DNA from: Haematococcus lacustris
Lineage: Eukaryota > Chlorophyta > Chlorophyceae > Chlamydomonadales > Haematococcaceae
Reading direction: 5' to 3'
Length of the DNA: 64,000 bases
Assembly: GCA_030144725.1 (NCBI GenBank)
Contig: JASKMD010000030.1
Span: 6,124,502 to 6,188,501, forward strand
How positions within the stretch are numbered: the stretch's first letter is position 1; each line of letters opens with the position of its first letter. The translations under genes were made by a program, and so were the position numbers. This document shows positions 45,044 through 55,472 of the stretch, in pieces. The notes beneath the pieces are model-generated. The model made no database searches and was not told where the DNA came from. It saw only the letters and a list, made by a program, of their open reading frames with translations.

Positions 45044-45228
45044 TGTAAAGCTGGGAGCTTGGAGCTGCATGGACCATTTTAGCGGCCCGCGCCCGCCGAC
45101 CACCCCGCGCCTCTCGCACAAAGTCACGATGCTGCTGTTGGCGAAATGGACTCTAGCAGCTCTTCGAGCAGCGGACCCGACATGTTCAGCGTCAGGAGCA
45201 ACCGGCGCTCCCTGTTCCTCCGCGCTTT

Positions 45229-45396
45229 TGCTTCCTTCTTCCATTTGAGCGGGCATTTGGGCAGGTCAAGTTTAGGTTCTGCTGCTTGCACCACGGCGTC
45301 CGCACTGATGTCAGCTTGGCGCCCTATGTGATCATGGCTTGCTTCCTGTTGCACAACATCACAGGGGCATCTGCAGTTGGGCCTCGTGGTGAGTAG
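45229..45396 (+). pseudogene. PIF/Harbinger transposase C-terminal fragment
   Basis: Reads PFERAFGQVKFRFCCLHHGV, then LAPYVIMACFLLHNI, stopping at 45394-45396. The ERAFG.VK.RF motif (with the last catalytic Glu) followed by VIMAC.LLHN is characteristic of the DDE_4 domain of PIF/Harbinger elements. Everything upstream is lost. Confidence 0.65.
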
Positions 45397-46619
45397 GGAG
45401 CGACCGGCCAACCTATTCTTATAGCTTTTACAATTACATGTGATTACATGTGATTACGTACAATTTAATGTAAATATGCATCAGTGGTGATTCAATGGCC
45501 TGTGATGTGTTGTGCTCAGGAACCAATTCCCCTCATTCCGCAAGATTAGGGTTTCACCTGTGAATAATCCCCCTACACTGAGTTCACTACACTCTGCCTC
45601 CACCAGCCGCTCTCAGTGCACCCGCCAAGGTTTGGAGCACAGGGAACACCAGCAGCCACATCCACCACTACTAAACAGTATTAGCACACATAAAGGGACT
45701 CTGCCCAAGATGTCCTGCGCCCAAGGATCAGGATTATGAGCCCATGGCCCATGGCTGCGCATGGCCCCAACCTACCGAACACAGTTCAGTAATGAGTGCT
45801 AGGCAATGCATTGTGAAAAGAGGGCCAGAGGCTGCTAGTATGGCCTAGCTCTACTGCCACCATGGCTTAGCTGCAGCCTGCCACTGCTCCTCCCATGCCT
45901 GCTCCTCCTGCTGCTGGACCCTAGTCAAACACGATAATGGCCAATCAGGCCAGCGGGCACAGCTCCAGTGGCCGCTGCCTACCCTTACCAGCACACTGCA
46001 AGTTGAGTGAAGAACAAGGTGTTCAGTCCAGCCACCGGCCCAATTGGGGTGGGAGGTGTATCAGCATCAGTGCATCAATACATCATGGAGCACAGGGCAT
46101 GCCAAACAGCTGATGCCATGCAATTTATTAGGTTAGTGTGTAGGATTACCGGGCATAGCTCGTGCGTGGAGTTGCAGCAGATGGCAAAGCTGCAGCACCT
46201 GTCGCTGATGCACTCTACAGCCCGCTTGCATCCTGTTTCCTTGGTGTTCATGACCAGTTCAGGGAGCTGGGCAAGCAGCATCAGGCTGCTGGGCTATGGA
46301 CAGTCAATGGGTAGCCAATGGGCTGGGGTGATGAGGGAAGTGATGAGGGAAGTGCTGTGTGAAATCCTGCATAGGACATCAATAAGGACCTTTGGAACAA
46401 TCTATGAAAGCTCACTCAGGTGTGGGTACTCCAATACTTCGTTACCAAAGCAGGGGCCCGACCCTGGGGCTGAAAAGGGCCTGTTGCTGGGGCTCCCTCT
46501 CAGAACGGCTGAGTGCAGTGTGTGGCCCAGCTGCGCTGCGTGGCTCAGCCTGCCTGCTGCCTGCTGTTCAAGGCTGTGCCTGGTGGTGGTGTCTGGTGGT
46601 GGCCTGTTTGCTGCTGCGC
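45397..46619. other. Spacer between the tail-to-tail cyclase genes, unassigned
   Basis: AT-rich stretch with acatgtgattac repeats near 45430-45480. A plus-strand open frame (46007-46723) overlaps the minus-strand last cyclase exon and is probably spurious. A minus-strand Cys-rich frame (46281-46075) has no recognised domain. Confidence 0.4.
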
Positions 46620-49600
46620 TCACGCATCAATGTCCGCCAGGAACGCAGTCTGCATCCAGCCCTTGCCCTTCACCTCCACTCCTTGCGTCTCCTGCCAGGC
46701 CTCATGGGGCAGTTGAGACATGAAAGCCTGGCTGACGTGGATGCGGCCAACCTGGCCAGTGGACTGCATCCTGCACCCCACAGCACAAGAGGAGGTGTGC
46801 AGGCTGTGACATAGCCGGGGTGCGAATGTGTGCAGCCGTGGGCAGCAGTGGTCAGAGGGTGGGGCGCGAAGCATCAAAGCCTAATTGATAGGTGTGTAGG
46901 GGGGGGGGGGGGGGGGTGTTGGTGGCCGTAAGGAGCAGTACTCAGAGTGTGGGCCGCAAGCCAGTGGTGCCCGCTGCCAGGTCGCACCTGGACGCGGTGT
47001 TGACGGTGTCACCAAACAGGCAGAAGCGGGGCATGCGCCGCCCAACCACTCCGCTCATGACGGGGCCACAGTGCAGGCCCACACGCATACGGACGGGCTC
47101 TCCTAGCGGGTCCGTCACGCGCGAGGCAGTGCGCACCATGACCTTGCCGAAGCTCAGCAGCTTCTGCGCGTGGGCCGGGTCATGGCCGCCCAGCGTGCCA
47201 CTGTTCTGCGTACAGCGTCAGTGCAGGACAGGGTGGAGTGAGTGACTGGCGTCGAGGACCTATTGCCTCACCTATGGGCATTACACACCCATTACATTCC
47301 CACTCACTTTGGCAGGCAAACCATTCTTACAATTGCCACTGGTGCGCTCAGACCGGTCAAACAGGCCGGCACACACCATGTAGCAGTCCTGCAGCAGCAT
47401 GGGAGCAGGGCCTGGTGGCAGGCCCGTGGCAAGCCAACAACTTGGTCAGCTAGGATGGCATACTGCGCCACCTGGTTGTGAGCGTGACAGTGCGTTGCAG
47501 CGCTGAACATATTGTCTGCACAGCTGACCTCACCAAAGGATGCCCACGGTCGGGCCACGATGGTCTGGAGGTGTGAGAGTGATGTGGAAGAGTGACACAC
47601 TGGTATGAGCAGGTATGAGGTGGTAGCTGGTGTGAGCCTAGTGGCGCAATGCCTGCGAAGGAGCGGAAGAACACCGCCAAGCAAAAGCCGCGGCCGAAGA
47701 AATGCCCGCAATGGCAAGGTTTGTCATGATGTTCTCCGCCCCAACTGTGTGTGCTCCGCGCTGTGTGAGCACACATTGCTGCTGTTGTTGCTAGCACAGG
47801 TGCTCGCTTGTCTCAAGTCAAGCAACGAGAGGATCGGAGGGAGGGATGGACCCTAACTCGTGTCTTATCCTTAATCAAGATCTTAATGTGCTGATTTTGC
47901 TTGGCTGCAGGTCATCAAGGTCCCGGGTGGCGCAGTGCTGCGGGGCTGCGCAGGTGCTCGCTCGCCTCAGGAAAGAAACGAGAGGATTGGAGGGAGGGAT
48001 GGAAGACGAGCCAAGTAGCCACACAGCCTGCAGCCTGAGAGCCTGGGCCCAGCACTCCCTGCCAGCCAAGCGCAGCAAGCGCACCAAGGCTGAGCAGGCA
48101 GTTGAGCCCATCCACCCCACCAAAGGCAAGGGCAAGGCTGCCGAGGCAATGCCAGCCCCACAGCCTGGCAGATGGGTAGACAGGGACTGCAATGCAGCAT
48201 TGAACATGCAGCGTATTGGGGAGAGCAGGTGGCGCCCGCTAGAGATGTGCTGGTGGCCAGACCAGGGAGCTCTGCCAGCCAAGGGCAGGGACCCTGGCCT
48301 GGGCTACAAGCGGGTGCGAGACAAGCCAGCCAAGGCCCAGCAGCTGCAGCAGGCTGGCACACAGTAGTGTGTGCCTCCCTCCCTCTTTGGAGCTGTCATC
48401 AGCTTACAATTAGCGCATGTTTGTCATGCCAACTCAAGACTATAGCCCTCTGGGTCAGGCAATGGCGTAGGTGGTAGGCGACCACGCCCATGTGTATGCC
48501 ATGTGTATGCTATGTGCATGTCATGTGCATGGGAACTTTACACAGACAAAACACTGTTTTGTAGTGGTCCACACTCAGTGGTCCACGACAATGAAGGCCC
48601 TAGAGAGAGTCAAGGTGCTGAACATACTGCGCTTTGGGGAGAACAAGTGGTGTCTGGTGGAGCTGTGCTGATTGCTAGGTAATCCAGCCAAGGAGAATCA
48701 CAAGCTGGGCTGCAAGCGGCTGCAAGACCGCCCACACAAGGCCCATCAGCAGTAGTGTGCCCACATTAGCGTATGATTGTCCCGCCTAATCATTGTGCCA
48801 TGATTGTCACGCCAACTCTAGGCCACAGCCCTGTCACAGGGGTCAGGTCATAGTGTAGGTGGATGGCGCCCGTGCCATGTGTGTGGGAACATGACCTTAC
48901 ACAGACAAGTCATTCCCCTTAGTAAGGGGTCATATGGTTCTACCTTTCTGTTGCTACTTGTTGCACGCTGGGCTGATGAGGGAGGTGCTGAGTGCCAGTT
49001 GCAGCTCAGATGCTTGTGTAGGTAGTGTGAAAGGCGGAACTTAATAAGATATACAAAACCTGTTTAGCAAGGTTTATGAGATGAGCAGAGAAACACTCAC
49101 GCCAATGGTTTCAACCTTGTAGCAGTCCTGCACAGCACACACAGCAGCAGAGTGTGGCAAGCAATGGCAGACAAGGCAGCAGGTGGCAGCACAAAGAGCA
49201 GCAAGGTGTTGCGGTCGAACAGGCACAGAGGGTGGGCAGCACTGGTTGCCTTACATGGTCCCCCAGCAGGTCATCAAACAGCGAGAAGATGTGGTTGAGG
49301 AACAGCATGACCTGCCCAGGGTGCAGCTGCTGGCTCATGGCGGTAAAGTTCTGCAGGCAGGCAGGGCAGCAGGGCAGCTGAGCCAGCTGCAGCCAGCAGT
49401 AAGTACGCAGGCAGGCAGGGTAGGAGGGCAGCTGAGGCAGCTGCAGCCAGCAGCCCCGCATGCAATGTTCAGGGTACTGTGGAGGCTGACAGCGCTGTGG
49501 CTGCAGTGGAGGCTGCCTGTGCTGCCTGAACCTGCCAGCAGCCGGCCCTACCTGGATGTCAGTGAAGAGGATGGAGACCTCCTCGTGCATGGTTGCCAGC

Positions 49601-50945
49601 TCCATGACGTCACGCCGGGTCAGCTGGGGCAGGCCGTCCAGGCTGAGGCGGTCCAGGGACAGCATGGTTTCCAAGCCAGGCGTCTGGGCTGGCTGAGGAG
49701 TGGCAGAGGCGCAGGAGGTGGGGTGTGGGAAGGGGTCGTGGGGAGGCTGCTCCAGGGCACCAGGCAAGTCTGGGACATCAGCCTCAGGCCCAGGTTCAGG
49801 CTCAGGCTCAGGAGCATTAGCCAGGTCTGGTGCACTGCAGGCAGCCTCTGCACCACTCGTGGCCCCAGCTTGGGAACAGGGAGTGGCTCCTGCAGCAGCA
49901 GTGGGGCGCGGCATCAAAACAGAGCCTTGCGTCTATCGTTGTCGACTGTCAGGTGGCTTTACCCTGAGGCTGCCCTACACTGGCCCTTAGCCATCCAGCC
50001 AACCTGCCAGCCCATGCCAGACAGGTTTGGCGACATGCTCGCTGTGATGCAGTATCGTGGGTCTGTGATGCCATGACGTCATCATGTTGGTTTGTCACTT
50101 CAGGGCTGGCGTTTGAAACCCACACTCGAGTGATACCACTGGGTGCCTACCTTGGCCTGTGTGATCTCCTGTCTGCATTATGGCAGGACTGAGTCCTTGT
50201 GCCTGCTGCTGGGCTGATGGCAGGGCCTGTGCAGCTTGGGCTGGGCTGGGCTTGCCATCAAAGCCCAAGAGCTTGCTGATGACCTGCGGGTCAGTAGGCA
50301 GCACCGGGTGGGACACAGGGCAGGGAAGGCCATGGCAGGGCAGGCAGAGGGGCCCAGGGCAGGGCAGGCAGGGGACGCTTTGAGTGCGAGGGTGTACAGC
50401 ACTGCAGCGACGAGGAGGCTGCCAATGGTGCTGCTGGCAACCTCCTGACCAGAATATCTGCCCCTAGAGGAGCTCCCTAGAAACCCCTACAGAGACCTAC
50501 CCCAGCTGCATAGGGTCCCCCTCCTGACCTGGCTTGGCAACATCTGCTGCAGGAGCGCCTCCTGCTGCCCCTGCAGCGCCGCCACCCTTTGCTCGGCAAG
50601 CATGGCGTCAGTCACATCCACCTGCAAGGCCACACACACACTGCATGGCCCACCCCATGCTTCAAGCAGGGCAGGCACAGCCGGTCTGGACCCAAGAAGT
50701 GCAGCGGCCAGCGGTGGTGAGCCCGGTTCATCTATGGGTGGGCGGTGTGTCTGACTTGCCTGGGCCACGGTGTACTGGGTTGCCAGGGAGTGAGGGTCCC
50801 GCATGGCTGTGATGTGCACCTCAAAGAAGGCCTGCTGGCCGACAGCCAGGTTCATCATCTGGCGCAGCCGCCAGTGCACCACTCCCAGGCGGACTCGGAA
50901 GCAATGACCAGTGGCCACCTGGCCATGCATGTCCTCCAACTCAGG
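46620..50945 (-). CDS. PAS / coiled-coil / class III cyclase, guanylate-cyclase type (5' end not placed)
   Basis: Exons in order: 50945-50760 (GC donor CAG|GCAAGT), 50621-50529, 50283-50151, 49925-49552, 49350-49255, 49127-49101, 47388-47354, 47200-46988, 46770-46620; all phases agree. It begins inside a PAS-like module ([21 protein letters not shown]), then a signalling helix ([20 protein letters not shown]), a Pro/Ala-rich stretch and the catalytic domain. That domain has [15 protein letters not shown] (metal Asp), [16 protein letters not shown] (second Asp), [34 protein letters not shown] (Asn/Arg). It ends [14 protein letters not shown]. Glu in KVETIG and Cys in FCLFGD are the residues that favour GTP in known guanylate cyclases. 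All catalytic residues are on one chain, so a homodimer is expected. The start of the gene lies upstream of 50945. Fanzor copies C and C2 sit antisense in one intron. Confidence 0.82.
46899..46916 (+). repeat. Run of 18 G
   Basis: Homopolymer in the last intron of the PAS-cyclase gene (C run on the coding strand). Length is likely unstable and prone to sequencing error. Confidence 0.9.
47555..47990 (+). repeat. About 400-bp block duplicated at 60724-61125
   Basis: Shares ccacgatggtctggaggtgt, a short ORF starting [18 protein letters not shown], cacattgctgctgttg and a cttatccttaatcaagatct stretch with the distant copy. The end of the block is itself tandemly duplicated (47799-47850 and 47950-48002). 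It directly precedes Fanzor copy C, and the other copy lies upstream of copy F, so it may be a Fanzor 5' flank. Confidence 0.8.
48003..48367 (+). pseudogene. Fanzor copy C, C-terminal part only
   Basis: Open from [20 protein letters not shown] through [20 protein letters not shown] and [14 protein letters not shown] to the stop at 48365-48367. The RuvC-III Asp is kept but RuvC-I and the DEHRTS region are missing, so no nuclease is possible. Antisense inside an intron of the PAS-cyclase gene. Confidence 0.75.
48368..48621 (+). repeat. Conserved Fanzor 3' module, copy C
   Basis: Contains gagctgtcatcagcttacaa, catgccaactcaagactata, ccctctgggtcaggcaatgg and ends aatgaaggccctagagagag tcaagg, a diverged form of the common terminus. 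Confidence 0.75.
48622..48755 (+). pseudogene. Fanzor relic C2, C-terminal codons only
   Basis: Reads [17 protein letters not shown], stop, then [16 protein letters not shown], matching [15 protein letters not shown] and [14 protein letters not shown]. It starts immediately after the module of copy C, as a head-to-tail neighbour. Confidence 0.6.
48756..49040 (+). repeat. Fanzor 3' module, second subtype (after C2)
   Basis: Contains cacgccaactctaggccaca, the hairpin ccctg-tca-caggg, gtgtaggtggatggcgcccg and ttacacagacaagtc. It then extends into gctgatgagggaggtg and gcttgtgtaggtagtgtg, which is also seen at 56810-56860. Confidence 0.7.
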
Positions 50946-51480
50946 CTGCAGCATACACAGGGTCCACGTTCAGTATCAAGTACCTGCTGGCTGTTAGGCG
51001 CTGGGCAGACGGGCAGGTAGCCGTTTAAGCGTCAAGCTGTCGGGTTTGGTAAGGTGCCCAATGGTCTAGGGAGAACGTGCAATCGGTGTGGGGTTGGCAG
51101 TCATCAAGGCATTTGATTGTAGCGGAGCGAGATCACCCACAGTCAAACATGTTGTTCCTTGTTGAATGAGTTTTGTTGGACTGGGACCCTGTGTATGCTA
51201 CAGTCGTTGTCGTTGTAAGAATGGGGGGTTGAACCAAATACACAGGGTCCCAGGCTTGAACTGAACTGTGCCTTGAACTGACAGACTGCAAACAACTGTA
51301 CTTGATACTGATGGCTGATACTAGATGGCACACAGGGTCCCAGGCCGTGCCTGCTAGCCCTGTGGATCTCCCAGCCAGAGCCTTGTCAGCACCTGGCTCG
51401 AGCCTGATCAGGGGTGGTCTAAGGCCATGGCTGTTAGCCCTGTGACTGTTGGCCTTGGTCCACCTCTTGGCCAGCAAGGC
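50946..51480. other. Upstream of the last placed PAS-cyclase exon, no gene recognised
   Basis: The next upstream cyclase exon should be here or beyond the transposons, but I could not place it. cagggtccca-type words repeat at about 51240 and 51335. Part of 51420-51480 is duplicated after Fanzor copy D (51916-52003). Confidence 0.4.
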
Positions 51481-51650
51481 TGCAGCGCATTGGGGAGAGC
51501 AGGTGGCGGCCGCTGGAGCTGTGCTACTGGCCAGACCAGGGAGCTATGCCAGCCAAAGGCAAGGAGTACCCTGGCCTGGGCTACAAGCGGGTGCGAGACA
51601 AGCCCCCCAAGGCCCAGGAGCAGCAGCAGCAGCCTGCTGAGGCACAGTAG
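51481..51650 (+). pseudogene. Fanzor copy D, C-terminal tail only
   Basis: Begins abruptly at [20 protein letters not shown] and runs to PAEAQ stop at 51648-51650. It is nearly identical to the end of copy E, so the copy is recent, but it is 5'-truncated to about 56 codons. Confidence 0.8.
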
Positions 51651-51912
51651 TGTGTATGTCCCCCCATCTGAGCTGTCATCAGCTTACAATTTTTGCATGT
51701 TTTGTCATGCCAAGTCTACACGATAGCCCTAACGGGTCAGGCAATAATGTAGGTGGTAGGCGGCTCATGTGCCATGTGCACTGGGTTTACTCCACACAGC
51801 CCAATAACACCGTTTGAGTCGGGCCACTATTGCCCACTAGTATAATCCCGCTAGTGGCTGCTAGTGGCCACTACTGGTCCGGCTCAAATGGAGGCCCTGG
51901 TGAGGGACAAGG
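51651..51912 (+). repeat. Conserved Fanzor 3' module, copy D
   Basis: Nearly identical to 55473-55734 including the 12-bp palindrome tagtggccacta and the terminal ggtgagggacaagg. The hairpin reads ccc-taac-ggg. Confidence 0.85.
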
Positions 51913-52431
51913 GGCCTGCTAGCCCTGTGACTCATGCTCATGCTCATGCCCCATGCTCATGCCAGTCCCCTTGGACAAACTCTTGGTCAGCAAGGCTGCA
52001 GAGGGTGTCAGCCAGAGCCTTGCCAGCACCTGGCCTGACAGGCCTCACAAGGGGTGTCAACACGTGCTGCACCCGTGCGATGTGGTGGCCACGAGCACCC
52101 AAGCTCCGTGGCTGCGGGCCTGCAATGAGCCTGTCCTATGCCAGTCAAACAAAACTCACACAACGTGAAATATTATGTTTAATTGTGGGTAATCTCAACA
52201 TGCCGGGCCTGGTCAGGTTCAACATTTTGAGGTTGAACAGGTTGAGATGCATTCACATTTCAAGCTGGCTCAGCTTAATGAGCTCCCCCAATGTTAATGC
52301 TGGTATGAGGTATGAGGTAGATTCTGTAATGGACATCACTTCTGCCCCACTCCCGTTGCCGGCACTCCGGTTGAATGGCGACCTGATGCACCCCCCAGCT
52401 CAGCCACTCCGCTTCAATAATGTTGCTTAAT
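51913..52431. other. Unassigned; starts with a duplicate of the flank left of Fanzor D
   Basis: 51916-52003 repeats features of 51419-51486 (agccctgtgact, cttggtcagcaaggctgcag), so copy D and its module sit between two copies of the same flank. A similar gccttgccag...cctgacaggc phrase recurs near 53215-53265. No gene recognised. Confidence 0.45.
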
Positions 52432-52860
52432 GCTTGGGATGTCGCTGAATAAGAACCGCAAGCGCCCCGTCTCCCCCACACAGGGTGCAGCCGGTAAGTC
52501 GCAGAGCCTGACGGAAGGCTAGGCCCCCCTGACGACGTGACGCAGTATGCACTATGCGATAAGTTGCTGGGCTTGTGTTGTGCCGTCCAATATCTACAGG
52601 TGCCAGTGGCAGTGGGCAGCAAGATGGTGAAGGGAAGGGGCAGGCTGACAAGGAGGTGGTTTGCCAGCGGCGCCAGGTCATCAAGGCTGCCCTGCGCGAG
52701 GCCTTGTGGAGGCAGCCCGGCCTGATCTCAGCCCAGCTCAAGTTGACGCTGTTGTGGCGTAGATCAACAAGCGCATGACCATGGGCAGGAAGCAGTGCTG
52801 CCTGGCAGCAGTCTTGTGCCTAGCTATGCAGCTCCAGTCCTTCCTAGGCCAGCCCACTTC
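52432..52860 (+). pseudogene. Probable 5' exons of Fanzor copy E (decayed)
   Basis: Reads MSLNKNRKRPVSPTQGAAGK, then after a splice-like cag at 52600, GASGSGQQDGEGKGQADKEV and CQRRQVIKAALREALWRQPG. A stop interrupts DAVVA*INKRMTMGRKQCC. Lys-rich start, Gly/Gln linker and basic helices would suit the N-terminal region of a Fanzor. The assignment rests on position and my recollection of related algal proteins, so it is tentative. Confidence 0.4.
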
Positions 52861-54017
52861 CCTACATGACCCAGCCTACCCTCCCTATGCTCACCCCCGC
52901 CTTGCCACACGCAGCTCACCCCGTGCTAAAGCCGCCCCCGCCCAGCCGCCATGATCAAGGAGGTGGGCGAGGTGCATCTGCTTGGGACGGCAACTCCCTA
53001 AACGCCAACGCCACCAACATCAGCACCGGCATCAAAGATCACTACCGGCACCCTGGGCGCTTTATCAAGTGGTGGGGCAAGGCTATAGGGGTGGTGGAGG
53101 GGGGTACAGCAGGGATGCACAGAAGTATCTCCCCCAGCTGGTGCTAGGCAGGCCCGACAGGGCTCTTGGGGTGGTTCAAGGTCGTGGCTGCAGCTCAACG
53201 AGGTTGCAAGGGGTGTCAGTCAGCGCCTTGCCAGTGCCGCCACTGACAGGCCCGACAGGGCACTACAGGGCACTGACCAAACAGTAAGTTACCATAGCTG
53301 AGGTACATGTGTGAACACAGGGTACCAGGCACTGGCAGCCATCAGGTGATGGGGTGGTCAGCCAGGCTTTCATTGGCAATTCCTGACCTGGCGGCCAAAG
53401 AATAGCATGCCCAGGAAGTCCAAGTGGCTTCGGTCAGAGCCTTTCTCCTGGTTGGCACAAGACGCCTCGGTGTTGCTTGGGGCTAGTAGATTGTGCTTGG
53501 CGCAACAACCTGCGCATCAGTGACGCCACAGCTGCTATCATTACTATACAGACAGTGGGGTGATATCATTCCCATGCAGACAATAATTGCCAGGCAATGT
53601 AATAAAATCAACAGGCAATAAGGCGACATAGGGGGATATAGAGGGAGGCCGCGCGCCCAAGTCCCAGCGGCAGCCATCACAGCAGAGGGTCCTGGGAGCC
53701 CTGGGAGGATTCAGCTGTGCAAGCTTGCACTGTGTGCAGCATGGGCGGCCATGTAGGGGAGGGCTGATATGGGGCGGCACGATGCACTGCTCCTGCTCAC
53801 TACTCCTACTGCTCAGGGTTCAACATGTGGGTGCATAGCGCGCTGCTAGGTGATGTGCGTTTCTAGGTGGTCTCAGTGTACAGCTGTCCCATGCAGATGG
53901 CCATGGTGGGCCCTGCATGCGATGCCTGGCAGACAGAGGACCATGGTTCAACTTCCCTGGCATGCATGGGGCAGAGGGGCCCCACAATACAGTAGAGCTG
54001 GAGCCGTAGCTCGTCCA
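52861..54017. other. Gap between Fanzor E 5' remnant and its RuvC exons
   Basis: No recognisable Fanzor middle region (the KLDSRVLHGVCKQL part seen in copy A is missing). Contains unassigned sequence including ggtgtcagtcagcgccttgc, a phrase repeated near 52000. Homology with copy A resumes at a cccacccccag acceptor-like motif near 54018. Confidence 0.4.
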
Positions 54018-55472
54018 GCCCCACCCCCAGCTGCCAGCAGCAGCAGCAGCAGCAGCCGCCCAAGTGCAGCAGCGGCAGCGGCCCATGCAGTGGGACTCCC
54101 CCACATAGGCAAGGGCATAGCTGAGACGCGTGAGTTTGTGTTTGACCCAGACACACAGATTGGGGTGGGCATCGACCCCGGCGTCACCCAGGCAGTCAGC
54201 GCAGCCTCTGGGGTGTGGGATCCGCAGTCAGGCCAGCTGATGGCAGACCAGCTGCGCCGGTGGAAGCTGACCAAGGGCCAGGTGAAGCATGCCAGCGGCC
54301 TGAACAATGCCCGCCGTGACACAGAGCGGTGGCTAGCAACGATCAAGCCCCACCTCCAGCACCTGGCAGCAGCAAGCTCAGCCGGCACATCCCTGGAGGC
54401 CAACCTGAAGCACATCACCGTCACCCTGGCCACCTGGGATGCGGTGTGGGAGGTGTACCTGGACCCCAAGTGGGCACGGCAGCGGCTGAGGCTGTACGGA
54501 GCCCAGGACCGGGCGCTGAAGCAGTTCTTCAACAAGGTGAGGGTGGGTGGGTGGGTGGGTAGGTGTGAGGGAGGGAGGGTAAGGGACTGAGAGGTGGTGG
54601 TCGGGCACGAAACGAAAGAGTACTTGATTGTGCCATGCCTAACCTGGTGTCACCATGTCAGCCACCATGTGTGTGCCTTGTGTGCATGGCTGCAGTTGGA
54701 GGAGGAGGTGGCTGAGGTGTCCATGGAGCGCCATGGGCATGCCAAGCTGCTGGTGGTGTTCTTTGGTGCAGCTACCATTGGCACTGGGGGTGGGTGGGGT
54801 GCTGATGCGGTGCTGCGAGCCTGCTGCAAGGTGGTGTGCAGGCCCAGGGGCGCAGGCCAGCGGCGAGGCAGGGTGGTGCTTGTGGATGAGCACCGCACCA
54901 GCCGGGTCAGCTCAGCAGTGAATGGCCAGCAGCCCTGTGAGGAGGAGCTGGACAAACTCAGTGCCACAAGGCCTGCAGGCTGGAAGCCCCCAGCAGGGCA
55001 GGTGGAACCCCGCCTGGTACGCCCAGCCTGGAGCCAGGAGTGTGGCCAGCCAGTGCGGGGCCTGATGTGGTGCCCTGTAGTGGCCCCCCGCAAGCCCCCA
55101 CAGGCCCCACGCAGCAGCCAGGCAGCCACACAGCCAGCAGCCTCAGAGCCAGGGCCCAGCACTCCCCCTCCAGCCAAGCGCAGCAAGCCGGCAGCTGAGC
55201 CCACCAAGGGCAAGGGCAAGGGCAAGGGCAAGGCTGCCAAAGCCAAGCCAGCACCACAGCCAGGCAGGTGGCTGGACAGGGACTGCAGTGCAGCATTGAA
55301 CATGCAGCGCATTGGGGAGAGCAGGTGGTGGCCGCTGGAGCTGTGCTACTGGCCAGACCAGGGAGCTCTGCCAGCCAAGGGCAAGGAGTACCCTGGCCTG
55401 GGCTACAAGCGGGTGCGAGACAAGCCCCACAAGGCCCAGGAGCAGCAGCAGCAGCCTGCTGAGGCACAGTAG
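54018..55472 (+). CDS. Fanzor copy E: TnpB-like nuclease, best preserved catalytic region
   Basis: Exon about 54018-54536 joins 54696-55472 across an intron starting gtgagggtggg, in phase. Order of motifs: GIAETREFVFDPDTQIGVGI with GIDPGVTQAVSAASG (RuvC-I Asp), a helical stretch (RWKLTKGQVKH, YLDPKWARQRLRLYGAQDR), LLVVFFGAATIGTGGGWG, VVLVDEHRTSRVSS (alternative Glu region), GLMWCPVVAP, a Lys/Pro-rich spacer (TKGKGKGKGKAAKAKP), [16 protein letters not shown] (RuvC-III Asp), [11 protein letters not shown]. Known Fanzors cut DNA guided by an RNA encoded at the element's 3' end. The zinc-finger Cys expected after DEHRTS are replaced (RVSSAV). The 5' exons are missing or decayed (52432-52860), so this copy is probably not active, but the nuclease half is intact. 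Confidence 0.75.

Noticed and set aside
46007..46723. 238-residue plus-strand ORF
   Set aside because: Overlaps antisense the last coding exon of the PAS cyclase and shows no domain; likely spurious.
49183..50076. 297-residue plus-strand ORF
   Set aside because: Antisense shadow of the cyclase exons at 49255-49350 and 49552-49925.
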